Below are positions 40,392-50,421 of a stretch of 64,000 nucleotides of DNA, in pieces. The DNA is from Anaerocolumna sp. AGMB13025 (GTDB taxonomy: Bacteria > Bacillota > Clostridia > Lachnospirales > Lachnospiraceae). Under the pieces are notes generated by a model, which saw only the letters and a list, made by a program, of their open reading frames with translations, was not told where the DNA came from and did not search any database. The position numbers and the translations under genes were made by a program. Each line of letters begins with the position of its first letter. Position 1 is the first letter of the stretch. The DNA is taken from NCBI RefSeq assembly GCF_029689925.1, contig NZ_CP121445.1, forward strand, positions 1,977,001 to 2,041,000, read 5' to 3'.

Positions 40392-41744
40392 ATGGTGTTA
40401 TTTGTTAGAAACAAAGAGTTTTATATGAAGGTAGTAAGACTGGCGGTTCCGGTAGTGATTCAAAGTATGATAACCATGGGAGTCAGTATGATTGATACAG
40501 TAATGGTTGGGCAGTTAGGAGAAAAACCACTTTCTGCTTCCTCCCTGGCCAATGAGTTTATCGTTTTATTTCAGATTCTATGTATGGGAACCGGTTATGG
40601 AGCTGCTGTTCTGACGGCGCAGTATTGGGGAAAGAGAGATATACCGTCTTTTAAAAAAATCGTAGCAATTATGATGAGAATGTGCATCTTTTTGAGCTGC
40701 CTTCTTGGCTTGATCGCCTACTTTGCGCCGGAATCTGTTATGAGGATATTCACGCCGGAAAAAGAATTAATACAGCAAGGTGCCATATACATGAAGATTG
40801 TAGCCTGGAGCTTTTTACCAACTGGACTTTCCTTGACTATCACTGCGATATTACGGTCCTATGGAGAAGTACATATTCCGTTGTTTACTTCAATTATGGC
40901 TTTTTTTATCAATATATTCTTTAACTGGGTTTTTATTTTTGGTCATCTTGGAGCTCCCAGAATGGAAATTGCAGGCGCTGCCCTGGGTACCTTAATCGCA
41001 CGCCTGTTTGAAGTGGCTCTTATTGCAGGTTATTTTCTTCTTGCAGATAAAAAAGTGGGATACCGTTTAAAGGACCTTTTTAAATCTGGCAAAGGATTAT
41101 ATGTGCAGTACATTAAGTTCTGCATTCCGGTTCTGATTTCGGACACCATATTAGCAATAGGTAATAGTGCAATTTCAGTTATTATTGGACATATCGGATT
41201 TTCTTTTGTTGCCGCTAATGCAATTGTATCACAGGTTACACGGATGACAACGGTCTTAACCACTGGTGTATCAAGTGCCTCTAGTGTCATTACCGGTAAC
41301 ACTCTCGGAGAAGGAGATGTGAAAAAAGCTTACAAAGAGGGAATTACATTTTTAAGTCTAAGCGTTGTCCTTGGACTAATCGCTGGGGTTATACTATTAG
41401 GAATATGTCCTCTGATTCTCTTAAGTGTTAAGCTTTCTGGTGAGGCGAAAGCGATTGCCAATCAGTTAATGTATGCAATTTCATTTATTCTGGTATTTCA
41501 GTCTGCTCAGACAGTTCTTACGAAGGGAGTGCTAAGGGGAGGAGGAGATACACGTTTTCTTATGGCAGCAGATGTACTATTTTTATGGCTGGTATCAATT
41601 CCCCTTGGAGCTTTTGCGGGTTTAGTACTTCATTTACCTGCTTTTGTAGTATATCTGTGTCTGCGTGCGGATTATATCATCAAATCAATTTGGTGTTCGC
41701 TGCGGTTGATTAAGGGCAACTGGATAAACAAGATTTCCAGGTGA
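40392..41744 (+). CDS. MATE-family multidrug/toxin exporter
   Basis: 450-residue membrane protein with twelve hydrophobic segments in two pseudo-repeats. MATE signatures are visible: AVPVVIQSMITMGVSMIDTVMVGQLG in the first helices and KGVLRGGGDTRF in the second half. It would use Na+ or H+ to expel cationic compounds. It is convergent with the LacI gene with only 2 bp between stop codons, with no room for a terminator, so transcripts probably overlap. Confidence 0.9.
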   Translation: MVLFVRNKEFYMKVVRLAVPVVIQSMITMGVSMIDTVMVGQLGEKPLSASSLANEFIVLFQILCMGTGYGAAVLTAQYWGKRDIPSFKKIVAIMMRMCIFLSCLLGLIAYFAPESVMRIFTPEKELIQQGAIYMKIVAWSFLPTGLSLTITAILRSYGEVHIPLFTSIMAFFINIFFNWVFIFGHLGAPRMEIAGAALGTLIARLFEVALIAGYFLLADKKVGYRLKDLFKSGKGLYVQYIKFCIPVLISDTILAIGNSAISVIIGHIGFSFVAANAIVSQVTRMTTVLTTGVSSASSVITGNTLGEGDVKKAYKEGITFLSLSVVLGLIAGVILLGICPLILLSVKLSGEAKAIANQLMYAISFILVFQSAQTVLTKGVLRGGGDTRFLMAADVLFLWLVSIPLGAFAGLVLHLPAFVVYLCLRADYIIKSIWCSLRLIKGNWINKISR

Positions 41745-41746
41745 TG

Positions 41747-42727
41747 CTAAGTAGTCTCACGTTCCACAAAGGTAACTGGCAGCAGCTGGCTCCTGGGAAG
41801 GATACCCTTTGCAGAAGCCATAAAGATGCCTTCTACAGCCTGTTGACAAATCTCTTCAATGGGCTGGTGAATAGTGGATAAGGACGGGGAACACAAAGCT
41901 GCCACATCGGTATCATCATAACCGATTAACTTTACCTGACCAGGGATTGAAATATGATGCTTATTACAATACTGAATCGTTTGGGCTGCAATAATATCAT
42001 TGGAGGTGAATATGCCTTCAACATAGGGGTGCTTTTGAAATAATTCGGCAACGATTTCCCGGTAATCCATGGAAAAGAAACGTTCCTCCGTAGCATCAAG
42101 AAAGACCGGGAAAGTGAGACCATGTGAAAGACAGGCATCCCGAAAACCCAGAAAACGTTTGTTTGCTTCAAAATCAAGGTCTGCACTGCCGCTGATATAG
42201 GCCAGGTTTTTGCAGCCTTTTGTTATGAACTCAGTTGCTGCCATTATACCTCCTTTGTAATTATCAGAGGAAATGGAAGGTATACCCGGAGAGATAATAC
42301 GGTCTATAGAGATGAGTGGGGAATCCATGGTTATATAATCGGAAAGATTCTGTGTTCGGCTGGCAATAATAATCCCGGTAACTTTATTTGCTTTCAGCAT
42401 TCCAAAATACCTGGACTCTTTTTCTGAATCATGATTCGATATGCATAGAAGAAGTTTATATCCCTTTTTTTCAGCGTAATATTCCGTATATTCGATTATC
42501 TGGCTATAAAAGAAATTCTTTGCGGAGGGCACTATTAATCCTATTATATTGCTTTTCTTCTTAGTCAGGGACCTTGCAATCTCATTTGGATAATAATTTA
42601 ATTCTTTCATGGCGGCGTAGATTTTTTTTCGGGTTTTTTCACTTACATTAACCCGGTTATTTAACATTCGTGAAATAGTGGTTACTGAAACTCCGGCACG
42701 TTCAGCCACATTAAGTAATGTTGCCAT
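41747..42727 (-). CDS. LacI-family transcriptional regulator
   Basis: N-terminal LacI helix-turn-helix (TLLNVAERAGVSVTTISRMLNN with the hinge-type NYYPNEIARSL) followed by a periplasmic-binding-protein-like effector domain (GLIVPSAKNFFY, IGYDDTDVAALCSPSLSTIHQP). It is divergent from the esterase gene that opens the carbohydrate locus and very likely represses it. A palindrome between the two start codons is the probable operator. Effector presumably a sugar; not identifiable from sequence. Confidence 0.92.
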   Translation of the reverse strand: MATLLNVAERAGVSVTTISRMLNNRVNVSEKTRKKIYAAMKELNYYPNEIARSLTKKKSNIIGLIVPSAKNFFYSQIIEYTEYYAEKKGYKLLLCISNHDSEKESRYFGMLKANKVTGIIIASRTQNLSDYITMDSPLISIDRIISPGIPSISSDNYKGGIMAATEFITKGCKNLAYISGSADLDFEANKRFLGFRDACLSHGLTFPVFLDATEERFFSMDYREIVAELFQKHPYVEGIFTSNDIIAAQTIQYCNKHHISIPGQVKLIGYDDTDVAALCSPSLSTIHQPIEEICQQAVEGIFMASAKGILPRSQLLPVTFVERETT

Positions 42728-42784
42728 GGGGATTCTCCTTTGTTTTTATATATAATCTTACATTTTTTTTATAAAAAGTCAATC

Positions 42785-42800
42785 GGTGTGGTTTCACACC
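42785..42800. promoter_or_regulatory. Putative LacI-family operator
   Basis: GGTGTG-GTTT-CACACC, a 16-bp palindrome between the divergent LacI and esterase genes. It is not the common TGNAANCGNTTNCA form, so assignment to this repressor is positional. Confidence 0.55.
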
Positions 42801-42833
42801 AGTATAGCAAATTATTAGAAAGGAAGTGTTTTT

Positions 42834-43949
42834 ATGAAACAATATAGGATCGCTGAATGTCTTAATCAAATTAGGTTAATAGGAAGGACTTACCAGGATA
42901 TGGAGCAGGAAATTATTTATTTTAACTGGACTTGCTCCGGTATGGAGTTTGAATTCACCGGAACCTGTCTTTTGGCACAAGTATATGCCGTTCCTGCCGA
43001 TGAATATGACGGTATACCCCCAATCGCTCCAAAGAGAAGGGTCTTTCCCTGGATTGCAGTATTTTTGGATGAGGAGGAAGTGCCAATCAGGCGGATGGAG
43101 ATCAGCTCAGAACAGGAGACAGTTATCATATTTGCCAGCGAGAGAATAGAAACTCATAAAATCAGAATTATAAAGCTTTCTGAAAATGCCAAGGGAAAAG
43201 TCGGCATCGGTTCATTTTCTATGGAGGGTTCTATCACAAAGTTATTATGTAATACAGATAAACGAAGATCCATGGAGTTCATTGGAGATTCCATAACCTG
43301 TGGGTTTGGCAATGAGACTCAAGAAAAGGAACGCTTTTTTTATTCAGGAGAGGAAAACGGATGGATGTCCCATGCAGCAGTGGCGGCCAGATTACTGCAG
43401 GCGGATTTTAATATGATTTGTGTTTCTGGTATAACCGTGGGTGAGGGCATTGGTAAAATAAAATGGCCGTTAAACCCGATGCAGAGTTTATATCCTTATA
43501 CAGATCGTTTGTATGAAGAAAGTCAAAAGAATAACAACTCCCTTACTGAGTGGAATTTCAAATTATGGATACCGGATCTTATTGTAATTAATCTTGGTAC
43601 CAACGATAGCACCGTGATTTCTATGGAAGGTGATTACCGGAAGGGAGAGATTAACTTTGAGCGGAATTATTATGAGTTTTTGCAGTTAGTCAGAAGATTA
43701 AACGGACCAAAACCAGTCCTCCTGTGCACACTTGGCTCAATGGATTATTATCTGTATGAAAACCTCGAAAAGGCAGTGGAGAACTATACAAAAGACACGA
43801 AGGATACGAAGGTAAAATGCTTTAAATATGGGAAAATCAAATTACAGGAGGGCTATGGTGCATGCGGTCATCCATCTATGTCCACTCAAATCAGAATGGG
43901 TACAGAATTGGCTGATTATATAAAGGAGCTGGGCTTGTTTATAGATTAA
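42834..43949 (+). CDS. SGNH/GDSL esterase with N-terminal beta domain (CE2-like)
   Basis: The N-terminal beta-sandwich (about 1-140) is followed by an SGNH hydrolase domain. Its nucleophile motif is FIGDSITCGFGNE (Ser near 151), NLGTNDS carries the block III Asn, and the C-terminal CGHPS motif carries the His near 344. The two-domain layout is that of CE2 acetyl-xylan/acetyl-glucan esterases, but there is no signal peptide, so it should deacetylate imported oligosaccharides. First gene of the LacI-controlled locus. Ribosome binding site AAAGGAAG. Confidence 0.85.
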   Translation: MKQYRIAECLNQIRLIGRTYQDMEQEIIYFNWTCSGMEFEFTGTCLLAQVYAVPADEYDGIPPIAPKRRVFPWIAVFLDEEEVPIRRMEISSEQETVIIFASERIETHKIRIIKLSENAKGKVGIGSFSMEGSITKLLCNTDKRRSMEFIGDSITCGFGNETQEKERFFYSGEENGWMSHAAVAARLLQADFNMICVSGITVGEGIGKIKWPLNPMQSLYPYTDRLYEESQKNNNSLTEWNFKLWIPDLIVINLGTNDSTVISMEGDYRKGEINFERNYYEFLQLVRRLNGPKPVLLCTLGSMDYYLYENLEKAVENYTKDTKDTKVKCFKYGKIKLQEGYGACGHPSMSTQIRMGTELADYIKELGLFID

Positions 43950-44053
43950 AATACCTCTGTACGTATTTGATAGATAAGTATACTTTATTAATAGTTTTCA
44001 ATTCCAATCAGCGGTATAGTCTTATTATAAAGTGCGCGCGAAAGCATGCGGAC

Positions 44054-44090
44054 GGGATTAAGTTGAAAGTAGGAGCTTCTTCAACATCCC
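44054..44090 (+). promoter_or_regulatory. Intercistronic hairpin
   Basis: GGGAT...GTTGAA pairs with TTCAAC...ATCCC (44054-44090) in the 193-bp gap between the two esterase genes. There is no T-tract; it may be an RNA-processing or stabilising structure. Confidence 0.4.
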
Positions 44091-44142
44091 AATTATCCTG
44101 ATTTTAATATGCGATTTATAGCACACAGATTGGAGTTTTTAT

Positions 44143-45087
44143 ATGGAGTATCAGAAAAATATTGAGATATTGGAGAAAATAGTTGCCGAACGGGCATCTA
44201 TCAGACATGTTTCCAAGCATCGTAAACCAGATGGTAGTGTGGATGTAGAAGGGAATTTAAAGTTATGGAACGAGCTGATGGAACGGTTTGATAAAATATG
44301 GCTTTGGGAGGGTGAGACACCGGGGTTTGATGATAGAGACCAGAATCAGACCAGACCACATATGGTTTTTATACCGGCAGAAGGTGATAAGGCAGAACGG
44401 GGAACCATTCTTGTTGCCCATGGAGGGGGATTTGAGACCCGTACCGGCTGCGAGGGTTTTCATATAGCAGATTACTTTCACAAAGCAGGTTTTGCTGTTG
44501 CCATACTTACCTATCGGCTGAAACCTTATACCAGAAGGGATTCCATTGCGGATATGCAAAGAGCAATCCGGCTGCTCCGTGCCAGAAGAGAGGAACTTCG
44601 TATTTCTGATAAAGTCGCGGTGATGGGATTTTCCGCAGGAGGGATGTTATCCGGTAACTGTGCCACCCATTTTGATTATGGCAGACCGGAAGCGGAGGAT
44701 TATACAGAACGATTCTCTTGCAGGCCGGATGCTGCGGTTATAGGGTATGGAGCAATTTCATTTACTTCCTTTCCTCATGGCTTTATGAAAAATCCCTTTG
44801 TTGATCATAACAAAGCAGAAGAGCTTTACCTGGCGCCGGAGAAGAATATTACTGTCCAGACACCGCCTTTTTTCATCTGGCAGACAAATAGTGATGATCC
44901 AAGATTTTCAATGTATCTGGCAAAGGAATTAGCAGATTATGATATCCCCTTTGAACTTCACTGCTTCCCGGGGGGGATACATGGGCTTGCATTAGCGGAT
45001 GGCAATAATGATTTGGACCAGAAATTCCCTCATATTATGCATTGGAGTACCCTATGTGCAGAATGGCTGGAGGAATTGGGGTTTTAG
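44143..45087 (+). CDS. Alpha/beta hydrolase, esterase/acetyl-esterase type
   Basis: Cytoplasmic serine esterase of the BD-FAE/hormone-sensitive-lipase-like group. The oxyanion motif HGGGF lies near residue 92 and the nucleophile elbow GFSAGG near 161. A late Asp (NSDDP) and His (GGIHGLAL) would complete the triad. The neighbouring CE2-like esterase and serine hydrolase suggest removal of acyl groups from imported sugars. No signal peptide. Confidence 0.85.
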   Translation: MEYQKNIEILEKIVAERASIRHVSKHRKPDGSVDVEGNLKLWNELMERFDKIWLWEGETPGFDDRDQNQTRPHMVFIPAEGDKAERGTILVAHGGGFETRTGCEGFHIADYFHKAGFAVAILTYRLKPYTRRDSIADMQRAIRLLRARREELRISDKVAVMGFSAGGMLSGNCATHFDYGRPEAEDYTERFSCRPDAAVIGYGAISFTSFPHGFMKNPFVDHNKAEELYLAPEKNITVQTPPFFIWQTNSDDPRFSMYLAKELADYDIPFELHCFPGGIHGLALADGNNDLDQKFPHIMHWSTLCAEWLEELGF

Positions 45088-45118
45088 TTTTAAATAATCA
45101 TTAAAAAATAGAAAGGAT

Positions 45119-46633
45119 ATGAAAATTATGAACAGGAAAGAATTTGAACGGGTAACTCCGGAAAGCGTTGGAATACCCTCTGAGGCAATCTGGAAGCTAT
45201 TGGACAAATTGGAGAGTGGTTTTACCGAACCCCATGGACTGATGATTATGCGTCATGGGAAAATATGTGCGGAGGGATGGTGGGCCCCTTATGCCCCGGG
45301 AATCCGCCATGGTCTTCAATCCCATACCAAAACCTATGCAGCTACGGCAGTAGGGATTGCCTGTACAGAAGGCTTACTAAAACTGGAGGACAGGGTGATT
45401 GACATTTTTAAGGAGGAGGCACCAGATAATCCATCTGAAAACCTTCAGAAATTAACAGTACGGGATGTGTTGTGTATGGGCTGCGGTATGGATACCATGC
45501 CTTATCCCTCAAAAAACTGGATTAAGGAATTTCTTGAAACCCCGGTAAATCATGTGCCGGGTACGACGTATATGTATAACAGTACCGGCTCCACGTTACT
45601 GGGTGCTATGGTACGTAAAGTCACCGGTTTAGGTCTTCATGAATATCTGAAACCAAGACTTTATGATAAGATTGGTATTGATTCGGAGAACCATCGCTGG
45701 ATTTATATGCCGGATGGCATGGAAGTAGGCGGTGGCGGTCTTTATGCAACAACAGAAGACAATCTGCGATTAATGAAGCTCTATGCAGACGGTGGTGTAT
45801 GGGAAGGAGAACGCATCCTTTCGGAGGATTATGTAAAGAAAGCGACTACTTTGCAGAATGAATCGGCGACAGAGGCTAAGAACAATCCGTTGGCAAAGGA
45901 CAATTTCCTGGGATACGGGTTCCAGATCTGGATGTGTAAGCCAAAAGGAGTTTACCGTGCAGACGGTGCAATGGGTCAGTTTACCATTGTTGTTCCGGAT
46001 AAAGATATGATTATTTCTATAACTGAAAATGCGGCAGGAGCGCATTGGGCACAGGCTACCCTGGATACGATGTGGGAATTTCTTGAGGATATACCGGAGG
46101 AGGATATCCTATCGGAAAAGGAAGAACTCTCACATTTATTAAAAAGAAGGATGCGTATGTTAGCTCTGGAGGCACCTGATTATGCACCCTATAGCAAGTT
46201 TCTTGAGAAAGTAAACGGTGCGTTATATCAGTGCCAGGAGGATACATTTTTGTTAAATAATAATGTAATTGCGACCTCTATGTTTATGGGAGGCGTGAAA
46301 CCGCCAAAAGGCATTGAAGAATTCAGCTTTCATTTCGGAAAGGAAGGCTGTACCTTTAATTACCTGCAAGACGGAGAAAAAAGAAGTATATCAGTTGGAA
46401 CAGACGGAGCCTACCGCTATAATAAATTACCCGGTGGGGCAGTAACAGATGTATTAATCAGCGGCGCATGGACGAAAGACCAAGTATTTAGCATGGTTCT
46501 GCGCTGGGTTGAAACCTGTAATCAGCAAAAACTGAATTTTACATTTACGGAGGATGCGGTAACAATAGAGGAAGAAGGAAGTGCTGCTTTCTTAAGAAAG
46601 ATGCCGTTAATCAATGGAACCTTACTAAAATAA
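45119..46633 (+). CDS. Serine hydrolase, beta-lactamase/class C family
   Basis: Penicillin-binding-protein-like fold. The SxxK nucleophile motif is Ser-His-Thr-Lys near residues 67-70 and the YxN motif is in MYNSTGST near 155. A KTG-like third motif was not clearly found. The C-terminal about 130 residues form an extra beta domain. There is no signal peptide, so this is not a secreted beta-lactamase; esterase activity on a sugar is more likely in this operon. Start ambiguous: ATG at 45119 is 2 nt from AAAGGA, ATG at 45128 is 11 nt away. Confidence 0.8.
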   Translation: MKIMNRKEFERVTPESVGIPSEAIWKLLDKLESGFTEPHGLMIMRHGKICAEGWWAPYAPGIRHGLQSHTKTYAATAVGIACTEGLLKLEDRVIDIFKEEAPDNPSENLQKLTVRDVLCMGCGMDTMPYPSKNWIKEFLETPVNHVPGTTYMYNSTGSTLLGAMVRKVTGLGLHEYLKPRLYDKIGIDSENHRWIYMPDGMEVGGGGLYATTEDNLRLMKLYADGGVWEGERILSEDYVKKATTLQNESATEAKNNPLAKDNFLGYGFQIWMCKPKGVYRADGAMGQFTIVVPDKDMIISITENAAGAHWAQATLDTMWEFLEDIPEEDILSEKEELSHLLKRRMRMLALEAPDYAPYSKFLEKVNGALYQCQEDTFLLNNNVIATSMFMGGVKPPKGIEEFSFHFGKEGCTFNYLQDGEKRSISVGTDGAYRYNKLPGGAVTDVLISGAWTKDQVFSMVLRWVETCNQQKLNFTFTEDAVTIEEEGSAAFLRKMPLINGTLLK

Positions 46634-46732
46634 CAAATCATCGTACAAAATTAAAGCCATATAGTATATTTTTTAATGCTTCTGTTTTTATATTTGATAA
46701 GATTATTATATAAAAAAAGAGGAGGTATTCCT

Positions 46733-48304
46733 ATGAAAAGAATGATTTCTATTGTTTTATCAATTGTACTGGTTTTATCTTTAATGGGGTGTGCAGGTAA
46801 AAAAGATGAGAATCAGAAACAAGACACACCTGCTTTGGCCAAAACAGCAGACACCACGAAGGAAGATACGAAGAGTGAGGAAATTACCACAATTAAACTT
46901 AGTTATCCGGTAATTATGGTAGTTCCTTCCCAGGATGGTACAAAGCAGGTAGAGGATTCCATTAATTCCTATCTGGAGCAAAAAGGTGAAAATGTCAGAT
47001 TACAATTAGAACCCGTTGATGTAGCAAATTATAATAATCAGATGGATATGGCACTTGCAGGGGGAGAAGGTGTTGACATTTACTGCCCATTTACAGGCTT
47101 AACAGCAGCTATAGCCACCAACCAGGTACTGCCCTTAAATGATTATCTTGATAATGAACTAAAAAGTACAGTTTCCTTAATGGGTGAGGAATGGTTAAAG
47201 CCATCTACCTATAATGGAAATGTATATGCAATCCCTTGTTATAAAGGAGTGGTATTGGAACCATATTTCATCTGCCGTAAGGATATCGTAGATAAATTAG
47301 GTTTTGACATGGACAGCATTAAGTCAGTAAAAGACATTGAACCATTACTTACCAAGGTGAAGGAAAACTATCCGAATATGTATCCTTTGGTTCCTACCGG
47401 TGGTTCAGCCGGCGGAAATACCATGATGATTGATACTGCCATGAATGGTATTCAGGGTTATAAAGTAGATAATTTTGGATATGGTGCAAGTATTGTTGGT
47501 GACGAGCTGAAAGTACAGAATTATTATAATACGGATTTCTTTAAAGAAGCTTGTAAGGTTGCTTATGATTGGAATAATAAAGGATTAATCATGCCGGATG
47601 CATCTCTTTCTTCGGATATGTCCACAGATCTTCTCGGCTCAGAACAGGCATTTTCCGTAATTACCGGATACGGATACATACCAGAGAGTGTGGAGGCGAC
47701 TTATAAGAGCAGATGTAACGGATTTGATTTTTATGCAAAATCGTTAAATAAATACGTGCTGACCTCCCAAAGCCTGGCAGTTAACTGGAGTATTGCATAT
47801 ACCTGTAAAAATCCGAAGGCTGCTGCAAAAGTTTTAAATCTCCTTTATAACGATGAATTTGTTTTGAACTCTGTTATATTCGGCATTGAAGGAACGGATT
47901 ATGTTAAGAATGATGATGGTACCATATCCTATCCGGAAGGACTTGATATGAACACAGTTCCTTATACGGCAGCACTTTCCTGTGGTATTGTTGGTAATAT
48001 GTTTAAGCAATATGCCTTAAGAGGCAATACCGATCCCAAAGATGTGGATTATATGCTGCAAAATAATAAGGAGGGTCAATATTCGGCGGCCTTTGGCTTC
48101 CATCTGGATGCAACGAATCTGACTTCCCAGTGTTCTGCGGTAGATAATGTGATACAACAGTACCAGTATTCCCTGCTTTGCGGTGAAGTAGATCCAGACG
48201 TTGTAATTCCTCAGTTCGTAGCTGCAATGGAGGCAGCAGGCGTTAACGATATTATTTCAGAGGCTCAGAAGCAGTTGGATGCATGGGCGGCTGGGAATAA
48301 ATAA
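46733..48304 (+). CDS. ABC transporter sugar-binding lipoprotein
   Basis: Extracellular solute-binding protein. Type II signal peptide with lipobox SLMGC (Cys20), then a Thr/Lys/Asp-rich tether and a family 1 solute-binding domain of about 480 residues, the large-type binding protein found with LplB/YtcP permeases for complex oligosaccharides. The frame opens at 46676, but AGAGGAGG precedes the ATG at 46733. Two permeases follow after a stable hairpin. No ATPase is encoded nearby, so a shared MsmK-type ATPase elsewhere is probably used. Confidence 0.9.
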   Translation: MKRMISIVLSIVLVLSLMGCAGKKDENQKQDTPALAKTADTTKEDTKSEEITTIKLSYPVIMVVPSQDGTKQVEDSINSYLEQKGENVRLQLEPVDVANYNNQMDMALAGGEGVDIYCPFTGLTAAIATNQVLPLNDYLDNELKSTVSLMGEEWLKPSTYNGNVYAIPCYKGVVLEPYFICRKDIVDKLGFDMDSIKSVKDIEPLLTKVKENYPNMYPLVPTGGSAGGNTMMIDTAMNGIQGYKVDNFGYGASIVGDELKVQNYYNTDFFKEACKVAYDWNNKGLIMPDASLSSDMSTDLLGSEQAFSVITGYGYIPESVEATYKSRCNGFDFYAKSLNKYVLTSQSLAVNWSIAYTCKNPKAAAKVLNLLYNDEFVLNSVIFGIEGTDYVKNDDGTISYPEGLDMNTVPYTAALSCGIVGNMFKQYALRGNTDPKDVDYMLQNNKEGQYSAAFGFHLDATNLTSQCSAVDNVIQQYQYSLLCGEVDPDVVIPQFVAAMEAAGVNDIISEAQKQLDAWAAGNK

Positions 48305-48338
48305 GTCAGGTTTGATTTAGGTCATTCCTGTAAGAAAT

Positions 48339-48382
48339 CAGCCCTGGGAGTCTGATCGAGAAAAAGAAACCCAGGGTTGTTT
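48339..48382 (+). terminator. Intercistronic hairpin between binding protein and permease genes
   Basis: CAGCCCTGGG (48339-48348) pairs with CCCAGGGTTG (48370-48379), followed by TTTT. Such partial terminators raise binding-protein expression above the permeases. Confidence 0.7.
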
Positions 48383-48419
48383 TCTATCATTTTCAATCAA
48401 TAAAAGGAGGCAGGGAAAG

Positions 48420-49370
48420 ATGTCAGAGGCTATCAGGAAAACAGATGGAACCGCGGGAAGACGTAAGGGCAAGAAAAAAACATCAAGAGTTAATTATATC
48501 CCCTTCTATTTTATGATGCTGCCTGGAATTGCATATCTGATTGCTAATAATTATATTCCGATGTTTGGAATTTTAATTGCATTCAAAAAAATGGATTATA
48601 CGAAGGGGATACTTGGTAGTGACTGGTGCGGCTTAAGTAATTTTGAGTATTTGTTCAAAACAAAAGATGCATTTATCATGATTCGTAATACCTTAGGTTA
48701 TAATCTGATATTCATTGCCTTAGGATTAGTGACGGCATTATCAATTGCTGTTATGATGACGGAAATCGGAAAGAAAAAGATAGCAAAATTTATACAGCCT
48801 GCAATCTGTTTCCCCAATATGATTTCAATTATTATTGTAGCCTATTTGGTTTATGCCTTTCTTGGGAGCAACGGGTTCATTAATAATACCATATTACATG
48901 GGAATGGAATCAAATGGTATAATGAGGCAAAGTATTGGCCTTTTATCCTGGTAATCGTAAACTTTTGGAAAAGTGCAGGATATAGTTCCATCATTTACAT
49001 AGCAAGTATCTCAGGAATCGATGCAAGTCTGTATGAGGCCGCAAAGCTGGATGGTGCCTCAAAAATGCAGCAGATTTTTAAAATCACCCTGCCGATCATT
49101 AAACCTATGATTGTATTGATGCTGTTGTTATCGGTTAGTAAAATATTTAATTCAGATTTTGGTCTGTTCCTACAGGTGCCTATGAATTCAGGCATGTTAT
49201 TTTCAACGACCCAGACTATTGATACTTATGTATATCGATCGTTGATGGAACTTCATAATGTTGGTATGTCGTCCGCAGCAAGTGTTTTTCAATCTGTCAT
49301 TGGTTTTATACTAGTTATGGTATCCAATGCTTTCGTGCGTAAAATAGACAGCGAAAGTGCATTATTTTAG
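48420..49370 (+). CDS. ABC transporter permease, LplB-like
   Basis: Sugar-type inner membrane permease with six hydrophobic segments. The EAA loop is visible (YEAAKLDGASKMQQIFKITLPIIKP), which contacts the ATPase. It follows the binding-protein gene and precedes the second permease by 11 bp with a TTAGGAGG site. It should form a heterodimer with that partner for oligosaccharide import. Confidence 0.92.
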   Translation: MSEAIRKTDGTAGRRKGKKKTSRVNYIPFYFMMLPGIAYLIANNYIPMFGILIAFKKMDYTKGILGSDWCGLSNFEYLFKTKDAFIMIRNTLGYNLIFIALGLVTALSIAVMMTEIGKKKIAKFIQPAICFPNMISIIIVAYLVYAFLGSNGFINNTILHGNGIKWYNEAKYWPFILVIVNFWKSAGYSSIIYIASISGIDASLYEAAKLDGASKMQQIFKITLPIIKPMIVLMLLLSVSKIFNSDFGLFLQVPMNSGMLFSTTQTIDTYVYRSLMELHNVGMSSAASVFQSVIGFILVMVSNAFVRKIDSESALF

Positions 49371-49381
49371 GAGGATGGAGA

Positions 49382-50284
49382 ATGAAAATAAATAAGCATA
49401 ATTCTGAACATAGGTTCCAAAGAATATCCCTCATTATAATGTTGATTATCACTGCATTTTGTATTATGCCTTTTGTACTTATGATTTCAGCATCCATAAC
49501 AGATGAAAATGTATTAATAAGAGAAGGGTATAAATTCTGGCCCTCAAAAGTTAACCTGGGAGCATACTTTTACCTTTGGGCAAAGCGTGAAACAATCTTT
49601 GGCGCATATGGGATTTCTATTTTAGTCACAGTGGCTGGCACTGTAGTCAATGTAATATTGACCTCCTTATTTGCTTATCCCTTATCCAGGCAGGATTTCA
49701 AATATAGAAATTTCTTTGCATTTTTTCTCTTTTTTACCATTCTCTTTAATGGTGGAATGACGGCATCCTATATTGTATGGACCCAGATTTTTCATATAAA
49801 AAATACAATGTGGGCCTTGCTGGTACCAAATTATCTTATGGGGGCCTTTAATGTATTATTGGTTCGAAACTATTACACGGCAAGTATCCCGGTTTCTATT
49901 CTGGAAGCTGCCAGAGTAGACGGGGCGAAGGAACTAACGATTTACACCCGTATTATCCTGCCCCTTTCAAAGCCGGTATTAATAACAATTTCCCTGTTTT
50001 CCGGTATGGCTTACTGGAATGACTGGACCAATGGTTTATATTATATTACCAATACTAAATTATACAGTATCAATGTATATCTGAACAGATTGATGAATAA
50101 CATCACCTTTTTAAAAAGTTCCTCCTCAATTACAGAAGGCTCAAATCTGGTAGGGCTTGATCTTCCAAGTGTCGGGATACGAATGGCTATTGCAGTTATT
50201 GCCATATTGCCGGTTATTATTATTTTTCCCATGATTCAGGCCCAACTGATTAAAGGTGTGGTCATAGGAGGAGTGAAAGGTTAG
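49382..50284 (+). CDS. ABC transporter permease, YtcP/MalG-like
   Basis: Second sugar permease, six transmembrane segments, EAA loop LEAARVDGAKELTIYTRIILPLSKP. Its length of 300 aa is typical of CUT1 permeases. Paired with the upstream LplB-like gene. About 140 bp separate it from the kinase-like gene, with no clear terminator between. Confidence 0.92.
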   Translation: MKINKHNSEHRFQRISLIIMLIITAFCIMPFVLMISASITDENVLIREGYKFWPSKVNLGAYFYLWAKRETIFGAYGISILVTVAGTVVNVILTSLFAYPLSRQDFKYRNFFAFFLFFTILFNGGMTASYIVWTQIFHIKNTMWALLVPNYLMGAFNVLLVRNYYTASIPVSILEAARVDGAKELTIYTRIILPLSKPVLITISLFSGMAYWNDWTNGLYYITNTKLYSINVYLNRLMNNITFLKSSSSITEGSNLVGLDLPSVGIRMAIAVIAILPVIIIFPMIQAQLIKGVVIGGVKG

Positions 50285-50421
50285 TCAGCTTAAACTCCAT
50301 AGTGCAGTATGAGAAAGGCATTTATAGGCAATTGCAAAACTGTTACCCATAGGAGGTTACCTCGGGAGGTTTGGTTTAATAAGCAAGGGAATAGCTGGTT
50401 GTGCAAAAAAAGGAGATTGTA

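Noticed and set aside
45119..46633. Secreted beta-lactamase conferring drug resistance
   Set aside because: No signal peptide, no clear KTG motif, and it sits in a carbohydrate operon; an esterase-like role is more plausible.
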